This document shows, piece after piece, positions 51,640-60,057 of a stretch of 64,000 nucleotides of DNA (position 1 is its first letter; each line of letters opens with the position of its first letter). The stretch is from contig NZ_CP101527.1 in assembly GCF_026427595.1 (NCBI RefSeq), forward strand, positions 186,001 to 250,000, read 5' to 3'. The DNA comes from Alkalimarinus sediminis. GTDB taxonomy: Bacteria; Pseudomonadota; Gammaproteobacteria; Pseudomonadales; Oleiphilaceae. The notes under the pieces were generated by a model, which was not told the DNA's origin, ran no database searches, and saw nothing but the letters and a program-made list of their open reading frames with translations. The position numbers and the translations under genes were made by a program.

Positions 51640-51702
51640 GCGATCAATAAAGCAGCGCTTGGCGAGCGCCGCTTGTGCTTGACTGATCGCCAAGGGACAA
51701 CC

Positions 51703-53100
51703 TTAATGACCTCGAAGTGAGTCAAGATACTCAGGCAGAAACAGCGATATTTGCGGTATATAGGTAATCAGTATGAGGAAGATCAACAACAGACTTAACC
51801 AAGGTAAAGCCGCTTTTATTACCCAGCCCATACTGCGTTTGGTGATGCCTGCAGTGACAAATAGATTGAGCCCGACGGGCGGTGTCAGCATGCCTATCTC
51901 CATATTCACTACCATAATAATACCCAGGTGAATTGGGTCGATACCTAGCTGTGTGGCAATAGGGAATAGAATCGGTGCCATTATCAATAAGATAGCCGAT
52001 GGCTCCATAAAGTTACCGGCCATTAGTAGCAAAATATTCACTACGATTAAAAAGCCCCATGCGGGTAGACCCCATTCGATAATAGTTTCTGCTATCGAGT
52101 GTGGGATGCGCTCGGTGGTTAATACATGGGCAAACAACATAGCGTTGGCGATAATAAACAGTAGCATCAAGCTGGTTTTGGCTGCATCGAGTACGACTCG
52201 GTTAACTTCTTTATCAACTACTGATCTTGGAAATGCAGCAAGGGTATGAAAGGTGTTTCGACCGATTGATGCAGGTAGAGACTCGCCTTGTTTTCTCCAG
52301 GGTTCATTCTTCATCGGCCCTATATCTCGATAACCGATAACTGCAACCAAGAAGGCATAGACGGCTGCAACCGCGGCGGCCTCGGTTGGGCTAGCGATAC
52401 CCCCATAAATAGACCCTAGTACAATCACGATCAACATCAGGCCGCCCATCGCAATGGCCCCTGACTTGGCTAATTGTTTAAAGCCGGGGAAGGGCTGTGA
52501 AGGTAGATCTTTAACAATGGCAACAATATAGATGGCAATCATCAATATGCCACCCATCATGAGGCCAGGAATAAGACCCGCCATAAACATACGCGCAGCA
52601 GATACCTCTGTGGCAGAGGCATAAACTAGCATCACAATAGAGGGTGGGATGAGTATGCCGAGGGTGCCTGCATTTGCAATAACACCTGCGGCAAATTTTT
52701 CAGGGTAACCGGCTCTCACCATGCCAGCGATGACGATTGTACCAATGGCTGCGACCGTCGCAGGAGAGGAGCCTGAAACCGCTGCAAACAGCATACAAGC
52801 CATGACGGACGCCATCGCTAAACCACCGCGAATATGACCGACACTGTCGATTGCGAAATCAATCAGTCGCTTAGCCACGCCCCCAGTAGAGAGAAAAGCA
52901 GAAGAGAGTATAAAAAATGGAATTGCTAACAGCGTGTAATGCTCTGAGGTGGCTTCAAAGAGCTTTAAGGCGATCGACGCCAGTGAATCGTTTGAGAAAA
53001 AAAGGATAGTTGCAATGCTTGATAGACCTAGGGCAATCGCTATCGGCATGCCCATGATCATGCATAATAATAGTAGTATAAAGAGGGTTGCAGTGGTCAT
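51703..53100 (-). CDS. dctM: TRAP transporter large permease DctM
   Basis: 465 residues, about twelve to thirteen membrane helices. LLLLCMIMGMPIAIALGLSSI (N-terminal), VSGSSPATVAAIGTIVIAGMVRAGYPEKFAAGVIANAGTLGILIPPSI (conserved DctM loop), SPTEAAAVAAVYAFLVAVIGY and GILTPPVGLNLFV (here MLTPPVGLN). Transport of C4-dicarboxylate with Na+ by alternating access in complex with DctQ and DctP. A 40-residue hydrophilic insertion at about 205-280 makes it longer than the usual 425. Overlaps dctQ by 1 bp (TAATG). Confidence 0.95.
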   Translation of the reverse strand: MTTATLFILLLLCMIMGMPIAIALGLSSIATILFFSNDSLASIALKLFEATSEHYTLLAIPFFILSSAFLSTGGVAKRLIDFAIDSVGHIRGGLAMASVMACMLFAAVSGSSPATVAAIGTIVIAGMVRAGYPEKFAAGVIANAGTLGILIPPSIVMLVYASATEVSAARMFMAGLIPGLMMGGILMIAIYIVAIVKDLPSQPFPGFKQLAKSGAIAMGGLMLIVIVLGSIYGGIASPTEAAAVAAVYAFLVAVIGYRDIGPMKNEPWRKQGESLPASIGRNTFHTLAAFPRSVVDKEVNRVVLDAAKTSLMLLFIIANAMLFAHVLTTERIPHSIAETIIEWGLPAWGFLIVVNILLLMAGNFMEPSAILLIMAPILFPIATQLGIDPIHLGIIMVVNMEIGMLTPPVGLNLFVTAGITKRSMGWVIKAALPWLSLLLIFLILITYIPQISLFLPEYLDSLRGH

Positions 53101-53699
53101 TATAATGCCCCTCCGTTGGGTTTATTATTTGTGTTGTTGAGGGTGCTCTTTTGCGCTTCTTTGGCTTGCATCTCTTCAAGTTCTCGGGCGATATGCATGC
53201 TCTCTTGAGCTTCATCGACAATATGAAAGCCTTCTTGTTTGCCCGTAATAATGCTCCACAGAAGTTGTAGCAGTCGAATGGTCAACAGAACAAAGCCGAT
53301 AAACAGAATGCTCATGGCTTGCCATTTTTGAATCGGCAGGTCTTCCATCTCGATACCGATCATTTTCATTTTCGACAGGTATACCCAGCCACCGTAAAGA
53401 AAGAGTCCACAATAAACGCAGCATAGAAGCACTGACAAAATGGCGACAAATTTACGGGGTTTACCCGGTAGCAGTTTAAGAAAAGCATCAACACCGATGT
53501 GTGCGCCTACTTTGATGCCATAGGAGGCACCAAAGAGTACAAACCATGCCGCGATGTAAAGCGTGACTTCTTCGGCCCAGAGAATGCCTGAGTTGAATCC
53601 AAAACGCATGATCACTTCTACAAAAACCAGGAGTGTCATACCTGCAAGAAGTAAGCAAAGAATACTCTCTTCTGCACGACTTATAAGTTTGCCAAACAT
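53100..53699 (-). CDS. dctQ: TRAP transporter small permease DctQ
   Basis: 199 residues, four membrane helices, ending in a charged coil (EAQESMHIARELEEMQAKEAQKS). ILWAEEVTLYIAAWFVLFGASYGIKVGAHIGVD is the classical DctQ motif. It forms the membrane platform with DctM. Its C-terminal acidic/helical extension is longer than in many DctQ proteins. Between dctP (93 bp, with a hairpin) and dctM (1-bp overlap). Confidence 0.93.
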   Translation of the reverse strand: MFGKLISRAEESILCLLLAGMTLLVFVEVIMRFGFNSGILWAEEVTLYIAAWFVLFGASYGIKVGAHIGVDAFLKLLPGKPRKFVAILSVLLCCVYCGLFLYGGWVYLSKMKMIGIEMEDLPIQKWQAMSILFIGFVLLTIRLLQLLWSIITGKQEGFHIVDEAQESMHIARELEEMQAKEAQKSTLNNTNNKPNGGAL

Positions 53700-53753
53700 G
53701 ATGAGTGCCTATTGTCCGGATGTGTTTTTTTAGTGGGTAGTGCTAGCAGTAGC

Positions 53754-53780
53754 GCCGGTTATCGAGTGACGATAACCGGC
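53754..53780. promoter_or_regulatory. hairpin in the dctP-dctQ spacer
   Basis: GCCGGTTATCG and its exact complement enclose a 5-bp loop, 12 bp downstream of the dctP stop. No T run follows, so it is more likely an mRNA-stabilising stem-loop that favours dctP over dctQM. Confidence 0.75.
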
Positions 53781-53792
53781 ATATTTCAGACC

Positions 53793-54788
53793 TTATTTAT
53801 TTGATTGTTCAGCCGCTTCGATGGTGGCTTTACCAATTTCATCTTCAAACTTGGCCCATACAGGTTTCATTGCCTTGACCCACTGCTGGCGCTCTGCATC
53901 GGTTAGAGTTAACACTTTAGAGCGACGAGAGTCGATGATGGCTTGTTTATCTGACATCGCTTTGTCACTTGCGATCTTATTACCGAAAGTGATGGCTTCA
54001 GCCAGAGACTCTTTAATGATTGGGCGGATATCATCAGGTAGGGTCATCCAAAACTCTTTCGAGGTGACGACTAAGTAATCGAGAACGCCGTGGTTAGACT
54101 CAGTGATGTACTCTTGAACTTCAAAAAATTTCTTAGAATAGATGTTTGACCAGGTATTCTCTTGACCATCAATGGCTTTGGTTTGTAGCAAGGTGAACAC
54201 TTCAGAAAAAGGCTTTTTAACCGGGTTTGCATCTAGAGCTTCGAACTGTGCCGCTAGTACATCCGAGGTCATAATTCTGAATTTTAGACCGCTGGCATCC
54301 GCAGGTACTTTAAGTGGCTGGCTTGAAGAGAGTTGCTTCATGCCATTGTGAAGATAGCCTAAGCCTACAAGTCCTTTTTTCTCCAGGGAGGTTAATAGCT
54401 TCTGACCTTCTGGTCCGTTCTGAAATCGCTCTACGGCATCCATATCGGCAAACAAAAAGGGAAGATCGAATACTTGAAGGCTTTTGGTGTATTTTTGAAA
54501 TTTCGACAAGGAGGGAGCGGCTAGCTGTACGTCACCTAACAGCATGGCTTCCAGTACTTTGTTATCGCCAAAGAGTTGCGAGTTAGGGAATACTTTTACT
54601 TCGACTTTTCCTGGTAGGCGACTTTCAACGAGCTCTTTAAACTTTTTCGCCATCTGTCCTTTTGGGGTGTTATCTGCGACAACGTGGGAAAACTTTATTT
54701 CAATCGGGGCAGCCGAGAGGTTGAGCGAAAATAGTGTTACAGCAGCTAAGCTTGTTAGCTTGGTGACCAGTTTATTCAGTGGTTTCAT
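53793..54788 (-). CDS. dctP: TRAP transporter substrate-binding protein DctP
   Basis: 331 residues with a Sec signal (about 1-26). IEIKFSHVVADNTPKGQMAKKFKELVESR, the KVEVKVFPNSQLFGDNKVLEAML loop and GLKFRIMTSDVLAAQFEALDANPVKKPFSEVFTLLQTKAIDGQENTW with the conserved Arg of the carboxylate clamp. This matches the C4-dicarboxylate-type DctP (PF03480) that binds succinate, fumarate or malate. Periplasmic. Upstream 383 bp carry two GGATATCC palindromes and a REP-like hairpin. Confidence 0.95.
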   Translation of the reverse strand: MKPLNKLVTKLTSLAAVTLFSLNLSAAPIEIKFSHVVADNTPKGQMAKKFKELVESRLPGKVEVKVFPNSQLFGDNKVLEAMLLGDVQLAAPSLSKFQKYTKSLQVFDLPFLFADMDAVERFQNGPEGQKLLTSLEKKGLVGLGYLHNGMKQLSSSQPLKVPADASGLKFRIMTSDVLAAQFEALDANPVKKPFSEVFTLLQTKAIDGQENTWSNIYSKKFFEVQEYITESNHGVLDYLVVTSKEFWMTLPDDIRPIIKESLAEAITFGNKIASDKAMSDKQAIIDSRRSKVLTLTDAERQQWVKAMKPVWAKFEDEIGKATIEAAEQSNK

Positions 54789-54924
54789 TGCAATTTCTCC
54801 GTCCGGTTTGAGCTATTTTTTTTATTGAAACTTTTTAAGCATCGGTTTAGGTATTACGCCATAGCATGGGGCCGCATAGACGATTTAATAACTAGAGTGT
54901 ATCTAGCAATTTTTTAATCCTTGG

Positions 54925-54951
54925 TGTCATTCCCGCGAAGGCGGGAATCCA
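54925..54951. repeat. REP-like hairpin copy upstream of dctP
   Basis: ATTCCCGC-GAAG-GCGGGAAT at 54929-54948, the same core as the repeats after serC (16020-16150). It lies upstream of dctP between the promoter area and the palindromes at 55103. Confidence 0.75.
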
Positions 54952-55102
54952 TTCGCTTACTGAGTTATGGCTCCCTGTTTTTAGAAGGGTGACAATATAA
55001 GCGTATTGGTAGACTCACTATTTATAGCAATTGCCGAGCCAGTTGTATTTGGAATGTGATTGTTAATTAAATCAACGGGATAGGTGTTTATACCTATGCA
55101 GA

Positions 55103-55151
55103 ATGGGTGGATATCCACCCATAGAGAGGATTTTGATGCGCGGATATCCGC
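55103..55151. promoter_or_regulatory. two GGATATCC palindromes, candidate DctD sites
   Basis: ATGGGTGGATATCCACCCAT (55103-55122, perfect 20-bp palindrome) and GCGGATATCCGC (55140-55151, perfect 12-bp palindrome) share the core GGATATCC. Their centres are 33 bp apart, about three helical turns. They lie upstream of dctP (start 54788) and just after dctD, where an enhancer site for the sigma-54 activator DctD could sit. No consensus sigma-54 promoter was found, so the role is inferred. Confidence 0.45.
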
Positions 55152-55171
55152 ACGTTTGAGAAAGGCCTTGT

Positions 55172-56578
55172 TCAGTCGTTAATGTATTCTGACCGACTTA
55201 ATCCATGCTTTTTCATTTTGTCGTACAACGTTTTGCGAGGTAGACCGAGGGTTACCATGGTCTCTTTAATGCTGCCTTGATTTTTGGTTAACGCATCTGC
55301 AACGAGGGAGCGCTCAAAAAACTCTACCTTTTCTTGTAGGGTTTGCCGTCCTTGAATTTCAGTTGAACTATCCAGATCGCTCATGTTGAAGGTGGTTTCA
55401 TCCCCCATTATCACGTAACGCTCAGCCATATTTCGCAGCTCTCGTACATTCCCCGGCCACTCATATACCATTAGGTCGTGGATTTTTTCTGGGCTTAGCG
55501 GAATAATCTCTCGTTGATAGCGAGCAGCGGCTATGAGTGCGAAATGCTCAAAGAGCAGGGGGATGTCGTCTGCTCTATCACGTAACGCCGGAATATCAAC
55601 TGAAACGATATTGAGTCTGTAGAGTAGATCCCGTCTGAATCCACCCTGTTCTGAAAGTGCTTTAAGGTCCACTTTGGTCGCGGCGATGATACGAATATCA
55701 AGAGGGATCAGCTGATTTGCGCCAAGACGTTCAACTTGTCGCTCTTCTAACACCCGCAGAATTTTTACCTGCAACCCCATCGGCATACTTTCTATTTCGT
55801 CTAAAAACAGTGTGCCGCCGTTGGCATGTTCGAACTTGCCAATTCTTATCTTATCGGCACCGGTAAAGGCGCCTGCTTCATGGCCGTATAACTCACTCTC
55901 AATCAGATTCTCTGGAATGGCACCACAGTTAATTGCGACAAAGTTTTTATCTTTTCTGATGCTGTGTTCATGCAGGTAACGAGCAACCAGCTCTTTGCCA
56001 ACGCCGGTTTCACCGTTCAATAGTATATCGGTTGGGGTATCCATAACCTGATGCAGCACTCGGCGCATTTTGAGTATGGGTGGGGTATTACCCAGTATGC
56101 GAGGGCCGGGACTGGTATGGGCTTCTAGTTCTTTGCGGAGGTTTCGGTTTTCAAGGGTCAGTGCCCGCTTTTCTAAGGCTCGGCGCACAACCTCGGTGAT
56201 CTGTTCGTTTGAAAAGGGTTTCTCGATAAAATCATAGGCACCACTCCGTATAGCAGATACGGCCATAGATATGTCGCCATGGCCGGTAACCAAAATGATG
56301 GGTAGCTCTTTATCAATTTGTTGTACCTTCTCCATCAATTGCAGGCCGTTTATTTCGGGCATATTAATGTCAGATACGATAACGCCAGGCCAGTTTGCAT
56401 TGAGGTGTGGTATTGCAGATAGGGCCGACTCAAAGCTTTCAGCCTTGTAGTTTGCGAGCTCCAGGGTTTGTTGAACCGCAGTACGGACGTGTTTTTCGTC
56501 ATCGATAATATACACTTGAGTATCAGCGTCTACGACTGACTGGCTCGTTTTAGAATCGAGTATTGATGCGCTATTCAA
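55172..56578 (-). CDS. dctD: sigma-54-dependent response regulator DctD
   Basis: 468 residues. Receiver (20-135) with Asp70 (IVSDINMPEINGLQL). AAA+ domain with Walker A GETGVGKE (189-196), GAFTGA (236-241) and LFLDEIESMPMGLQVKILRVLEE. C-terminal Fis-type HTH (GSIKETMVTLGLPRKTLYDKMKKHGLS). Phosphorylated DctD activates sigma-54 promoters of dicarboxylate uptake genes. It overlaps dctB by 8 bp. The TRAP genes dctPQM follow on the same strand. Confidence 0.95.
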   Translation of the reverse strand: MNSASILDSKTSQSVVDADTQVYIIDDEKHVRTAVQQTLELANYKAESFESALSAIPHLNANWPGVIVSDINMPEINGLQLMEKVQQIDKELPIILVTGHGDISMAVSAIRSGAYDFIEKPFSNEQITEVVRRALEKRALTLENRNLRKELEAHTSPGPRILGNTPPILKMRRVLHQVMDTPTDILLNGETGVGKELVARYLHEHSIRKDKNFVAINCGAIPENLIESELYGHEAGAFTGADKIRIGKFEHANGGTLFLDEIESMPMGLQVKILRVLEERQVERLGANQLIPLDIRIIAATKVDLKALSEQGGFRRDLLYRLNIVSVDIPALRDRADDIPLLFEHFALIAAARYQREIIPLSPEKIHDLMVYEWPGNVRELRNMAERYVIMGDETTFNMSDLDSSTEIQGRQTLQEKVEFFERSLVADALTKNQGSIKETMVTLGLPRKTLYDKMKKHGLSRSEYIND

Positions 56579-58517
56579 ACGGCTGCTCCTGAGGCGTAGT
56601 AAGTCTTTCGTTATTGTCTTGTAGTGGTGTGTAGTGGGGTAGGGTTATCGAAAAAACAGCGCCACCTGAGGCACCATTGCTAACCTTGAGTGTGCCATGC
56701 ATCGCCTCGATAATACGGTGAGAGATTGAAAGCCCAAGGCCTAAGCCCTGGCTAATATCTTTAGTGGTAAAAAATGGCTCAAATATATGTTTGATATTGT
56801 CTTGAGCAATACCGGGCCCTGTATCTTCAATTTGAATAATAATATGCTCGTTTATAGCTTCCAGATTAATCGATACCCGTTTTATCTCGCTGTGGCTCAT
56901 TGCCTGAATAGCATTGGAGAGAAGATTAATAAATACCTGCTCCAGACGCACCAAGTCGCCCATTACGGTAAGTGTACTATCGGGTGATTGTATGACGATA
57001 TCAACGTGTTGTTGTTTAATCTGAGGAGACATGATTTTGATTGCGTCATTTAAGCTGGCTAAGACGTCAACCGGCGTGAGAGTGTCACCTCGTTTGCGTG
57101 AAAACACTTTTAGCTGCCCGACGATAGAGGTCATGTGGTCGGTTAGGCCTATGATTTCAGCCAGGTTGCTGCTCGCGGTTTCAACATTACCCCGCTGCAA
57201 AAATTGCTGAGCGTTTTGGGCGTAGCTCCTAATGGCGGTAAGGGGCTGATTAAGCTCATGGTTGATGCCTGCGGATATTTGCCCCAGTACCGCCATTTTA
57301 GCCGCTTGGATTAGCTCTTCTTGCGTTTGTTTTAAGGCCTCTTCTGCCTTGTGTCGTTCGTCGATCTCGTCTCTTAATCTGTAATTAGACTGTTCAAGGT
57401 CTGCGGTTCGTTCTTTAACTCTGACCTCTAAAAAGTCTTTGGCTTGCTGTAGTTTGTGTTCGTTGCGAATACGTTCGATAACAAAGAGTATGATCAGCAC
57501 CAATACAAGATAGATGGATATGACCACTAATAGCGCCCTGTTAACGGTTTCTTGAATGGTATCTGTTTTAGATAATGCGTGAACGCGCCAGCCAATCATT
57601 GGCATGTCAATATTTTGAGAAAGGAACTGGGCTGGCTTATTGTTATCTATATTAATGGTTAATAGTGAGGCCTGATTGCCAACGATGCTAGGGGCTTTGC
57701 CGTTTTTGGTTGCGTCCAGTGACTGCGGAATGTGCACTCCATAACGTTTGCTCGCTTTTAGAGGTGCCATCTGCATGGGAGGGATTTTGAATAGGCTTTT
57801 GAGTCGCCATTCGGCCCGCGTGCTGATGAAGATAACATTGTCGGGGTCGGTGACGATCAGCTCTATATTGTTACTCTCCCACGGGCTGGCCCAACGCTCT
57901 TCGATGTCTGCCAGACTGATCTTTAGCACCACCACTCCCAGAATGTCATCATCATCTGAGATGGGTGAAGAGAAGTAGTAACCGCGCTGGTTGGAGGTTG
58001 TACCCAATGCATAATAACGGGCGTTTTGCCCTTGCATGGCCTGAGTAAAATAGGGGCGGAAAGAGAAATTTTTGCCAATAAATGAGGTGGGTGACTCCCA
58101 GTTACTGGCGGCAACGGTGTTGCCAATCGCGTCTAAAATATAGATATCAGATGAACGGTTAATTCTATTGATGGTCTCTAAGTAGCGGTTGATACTATCA
58201 ATTTTGACGGGGTTGGATTTGTCACCTAAAAACTGACTGAGTTCAGGGTTAATGGAAAGATGATGCGGCACCGATTCGTATTTTTGCAGTACCGCACGCA
58301 AGCTAGAAGAGAATCTAAATAGCTCGTTCATATTGTTTTGGCTAAGCTCATCGTACGCTGCTTCGGTAGACCACAGGCGGGTTTGCCAAAATACAATCAG
58401 CAGTAGCAAGGTGAAAAAACCGACGAGTAATCTACGTTGGGTTGAGGGTTTGATTGATTTTACCAAAGTCACAATAGCGATACGTTTAGTATTTTCAGCA
58501 TGTAGTATGCCTAGCAT
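56571..58517 (-). CDS. dctB: dicarboxylate sensor kinase DctB
   Basis: 648 residues. Membrane helix about 30-46, periplasmic double-PAS sensor to about 325 (SFRPYFTQAMQGQNARYYALGTTSNQRGYYFSSPI), second helix about 327-348, then a coiled linker and HisKA with H420 (SAGINHELNQPLTAIR). HATPase follows with QVFINLLSNAIQAM, DTGPGIA and GLGLGLSIS. The GTTSNxRGYYxS segment is typical of the DctB PDC domain that binds C4-dicarboxylates. First gene of the dctBD pair; translationally coupled to dctD. Regulates dctPQM. Confidence 0.95.
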   Translation of the reverse strand: MLGILHAENTKRIAIVTLVKSIKPSTQRRLLVGFFTLLLLIVFWQTRLWSTEAAYDELSQNNMNELFRFSSSLRAVLQKYESVPHHLSINPELSQFLGDKSNPVKIDSINRYLETINRINRSSDIYILDAIGNTVAASNWESPTSFIGKNFSFRPYFTQAMQGQNARYYALGTTSNQRGYYFSSPISDDDDILGVVVLKISLADIEERWASPWESNNIELIVTDPDNVIFISTRAEWRLKSLFKIPPMQMAPLKASKRYGVHIPQSLDATKNGKAPSIVGNQASLLTINIDNNKPAQFLSQNIDMPMIGWRVHALSKTDTIQETVNRALLVVISIYLVLVLIILFVIERIRNEHKLQQAKDFLEVRVKERTADLEQSNYRLRDEIDERHKAEEALKQTQEELIQAAKMAVLGQISAGINHELNQPLTAIRSYAQNAQQFLQRGNVETASSNLAEIIGLTDHMTSIVGQLKVFSRKRGDTLTPVDVLASLNDAIKIMSPQIKQQHVDIVIQSPDSTLTVMGDLVRLEQVFINLLSNAIQAMSHSEIKRVSINLEAINEHIIIQIEDTGPGIAQDNIKHIFEPFFTTKDISQGLGLGLSISHRIIEAMHGTLKVSNGASGGAVFSITLPHYTPLQDNNERLTTPQEQPFE

Positions 58518-58606
58518 GGTTTAGGGTTAATATTTGATTATAGCGAATCATAGCGTATTGTAAGGTTTGATCGACATAAAGAGATAAATAGGGCTATAGG
58601 TCCGGT

Positions 58607-59584
58607 ATGAAAAAAGAGTTTAAGCGGCTTAGTAAAAAAACAAAATTACTGCTGAATCACTCGGAAGGGTTTGATGTGGATTTCAAACGTGATTTGGCGG
58701 GAGTAAAGCTCAAAACGCTTATCTCGTTTGCTAACTCTCGCTCCGGTGGCACTGTTCTGGTGGGGGTTGAGGAGTACACCTCAGAAGAGGGATTGCAGCG
58801 AGGGCGTATTGTGGGCTGTGATGTGAGTGATAAAGGTCGACTACAGGTACAGAATAAAGCACTAAGTTGCGTACCTCCCATTACGATTCAGGTGTTTACC
58901 GAAAACCTAAATAAGCTGCCGATACTGCGTATTGAGATCCCGTCTGGTTTGCAAAAACCTTATTGTAGCCCCTCTGGGGAGTATAGTATTCGGGCAGATG
59001 GCCGTAATCGAGCATTACAACCTGGTGATATGCTGCAGCTCTTTATGGAGCGGGAAAGCGAACAGTTTCTGCAGCGTTTTAAGCATGCGGTGAGCAAGCT
59101 AGAGCAACAAGTGGGGGTGATGGATAGCGAGCTGCGCCACGGTGTTGATCAGATGATTGATGATATTACTCGCTTGGATAAAGACACGGCTCATATACTT
59201 AATGAGCTTTATGGCCGCTCCATGGATCTTAAACGAGAAACTGAGTTTTCAAAGCGACATGATCATCATGTGGAGCGAAAAATTCAGCGTTTGAAACACG
59301 GTCTAGATCATAAATATAGAGAGTTGGCAGGACGCATGGATGATCTGAATCTAAAGGTCGATGCCCTGTTACGGCACCTGCAAATTGAAGACCCTATCTG
59401 CCGACGTGCAAGAGAGCAGATTATTGATATGGCGCTTATGATTCAAGAGCGAGATAACCCAGACTTACTTGCTGACTTTACCGACGTTATTGTGCAGATT
59501 TACCCACATATAGAGCGCTCAAAATTGATTGGTTGGGTGAATGATGCACTGGCGCTGCCTGGGAGTATCGTGCATGACCTATAG
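58607..59584 (+). CDS. AlbA_2 (Schlafen-type) ATP-binding domain protein with coiled coil
   Basis: 325 residues. N-terminal 130 residues match the AlbA_2/divergent AAA_4 (PF04326) pattern: EGFDVDFKRDLAGVKLKTLISFANSRSGGTVLVGVEEY (E/D-x-K motif and FANS-x-GG), and PYCSPSGEYSIRADGRNRALQPGD. The rest (about 135-265) is a strongly charged, His-rich coiled coil. It ends in a small helical domain. Such N-terminal domains bind nucleotide or nucleic acid; the full protein is unassigned. Divergent from dctB; next gene is the zinc-finger protein. It may be a DNA-associated regulator or defence-like factor. Confidence 0.75.
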   Translation: MKKEFKRLSKKTKLLLNHSEGFDVDFKRDLAGVKLKTLISFANSRSGGTVLVGVEEYTSEEGLQRGRIVGCDVSDKGRLQVQNKALSCVPPITIQVFTENLNKLPILRIEIPSGLQKPYCSPSGEYSIRADGRNRALQPGDMLQLFMERESEQFLQRFKHAVSKLEQQVGVMDSELRHGVDQMIDDITRLDKDTAHILNELYGRSMDLKRETEFSKRHDHHVERKIQRLKHGLDHKYRELAGRMDDLNLKVDALLRHLQIEDPICRRAREQIIDMALMIQERDNPDLLADFTDVIVQIYPHIERSKLIGWVNDALALPGSIVHDL

Positions 59585-59726
59585 TCTCTTCGGGTGAGTA
59601 ACCGTGAGGGCTTGGGCTATCAATCACCTGTTCTGCTATATTGATAGATAAACATAGTATCTGATAGATAACCTACTATGTTTATTATGTTGATACAGAC
59701 GTAACAACGTTAATCAGGAGTTGAAT

Positions 59727-59993
59727 ATGGCTGGCGGCTGGACCCGAGATGGTGCGGTGCAAGACCAAATTGATGCCAGTGTTGAAGATGCGGTGAATCA
59801 GGCAAGGAGCAATCTTAAATCTGGTGAAAGTGCCAAATTTTGTGATGAGTGCGGTGAGGCTATTCCAGAGGCGAGGCGTGAGGCTGTTCCGGGTGTGCGA
59901 CTTTGTATTACTTGCCAATCGAATACTGAAAGTGCGGTGGCTGCCACGGGGGGGATTAATCGTCGAGGCAGCAAGGATAGCCAACTGCGATAG
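59727..59993 (+). CDS. ybiI: DksA/TraR-type C4 zinc-finger protein YbiI
   Basis: 88 residues from the ATG at 59727 (GGAG 8 bp upstream); a TTG at 59721 opens the same frame. GGWTRDGAVQDQIDASVEDAVNQAR, then C-x2-C (FCDECG) and C-x2-C (LCITCQ), and the ending RRGSKDSQLR identical to E. coli YbiI. DksA/TraR family members bind RNA polymerase secondary channel; YbiI function is unknown. Single gene. Confidence 0.94.
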   Translation: MAGGWTRDGAVQDQIDASVEDAVNQARSNLKSGESAKFCDECGEAIPEARREAVPGVRLCITCQSNTESAVAATGGINRRGSKDSQLR

Positions 59994-60057
59994 TATTGGA
60001 TTTGATAAACGTTATCAGTTCACTGCTCGACCTCTGTGACAGAGGTGCTGTCGGTTA

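Larger units (their letters stand above)
54789..55171. other. regulatory region between dctD and dctP
   Basis: 383 bp with no gene. It contains the REP-like hairpin at 54925-54951 and the two palindromes at 55103-55151. An AT-rich stretch next to the dctP start probably contains the promoter. Confidence 0.6.

Noticed and set aside
54906-54920. GG/GC pair upstream of dctP as a sigma-54 promoter
   Set aside because: The spacing between GG and GC is 11 bp on the minus strand, not the required 10, and the rest of the consensus is absent.
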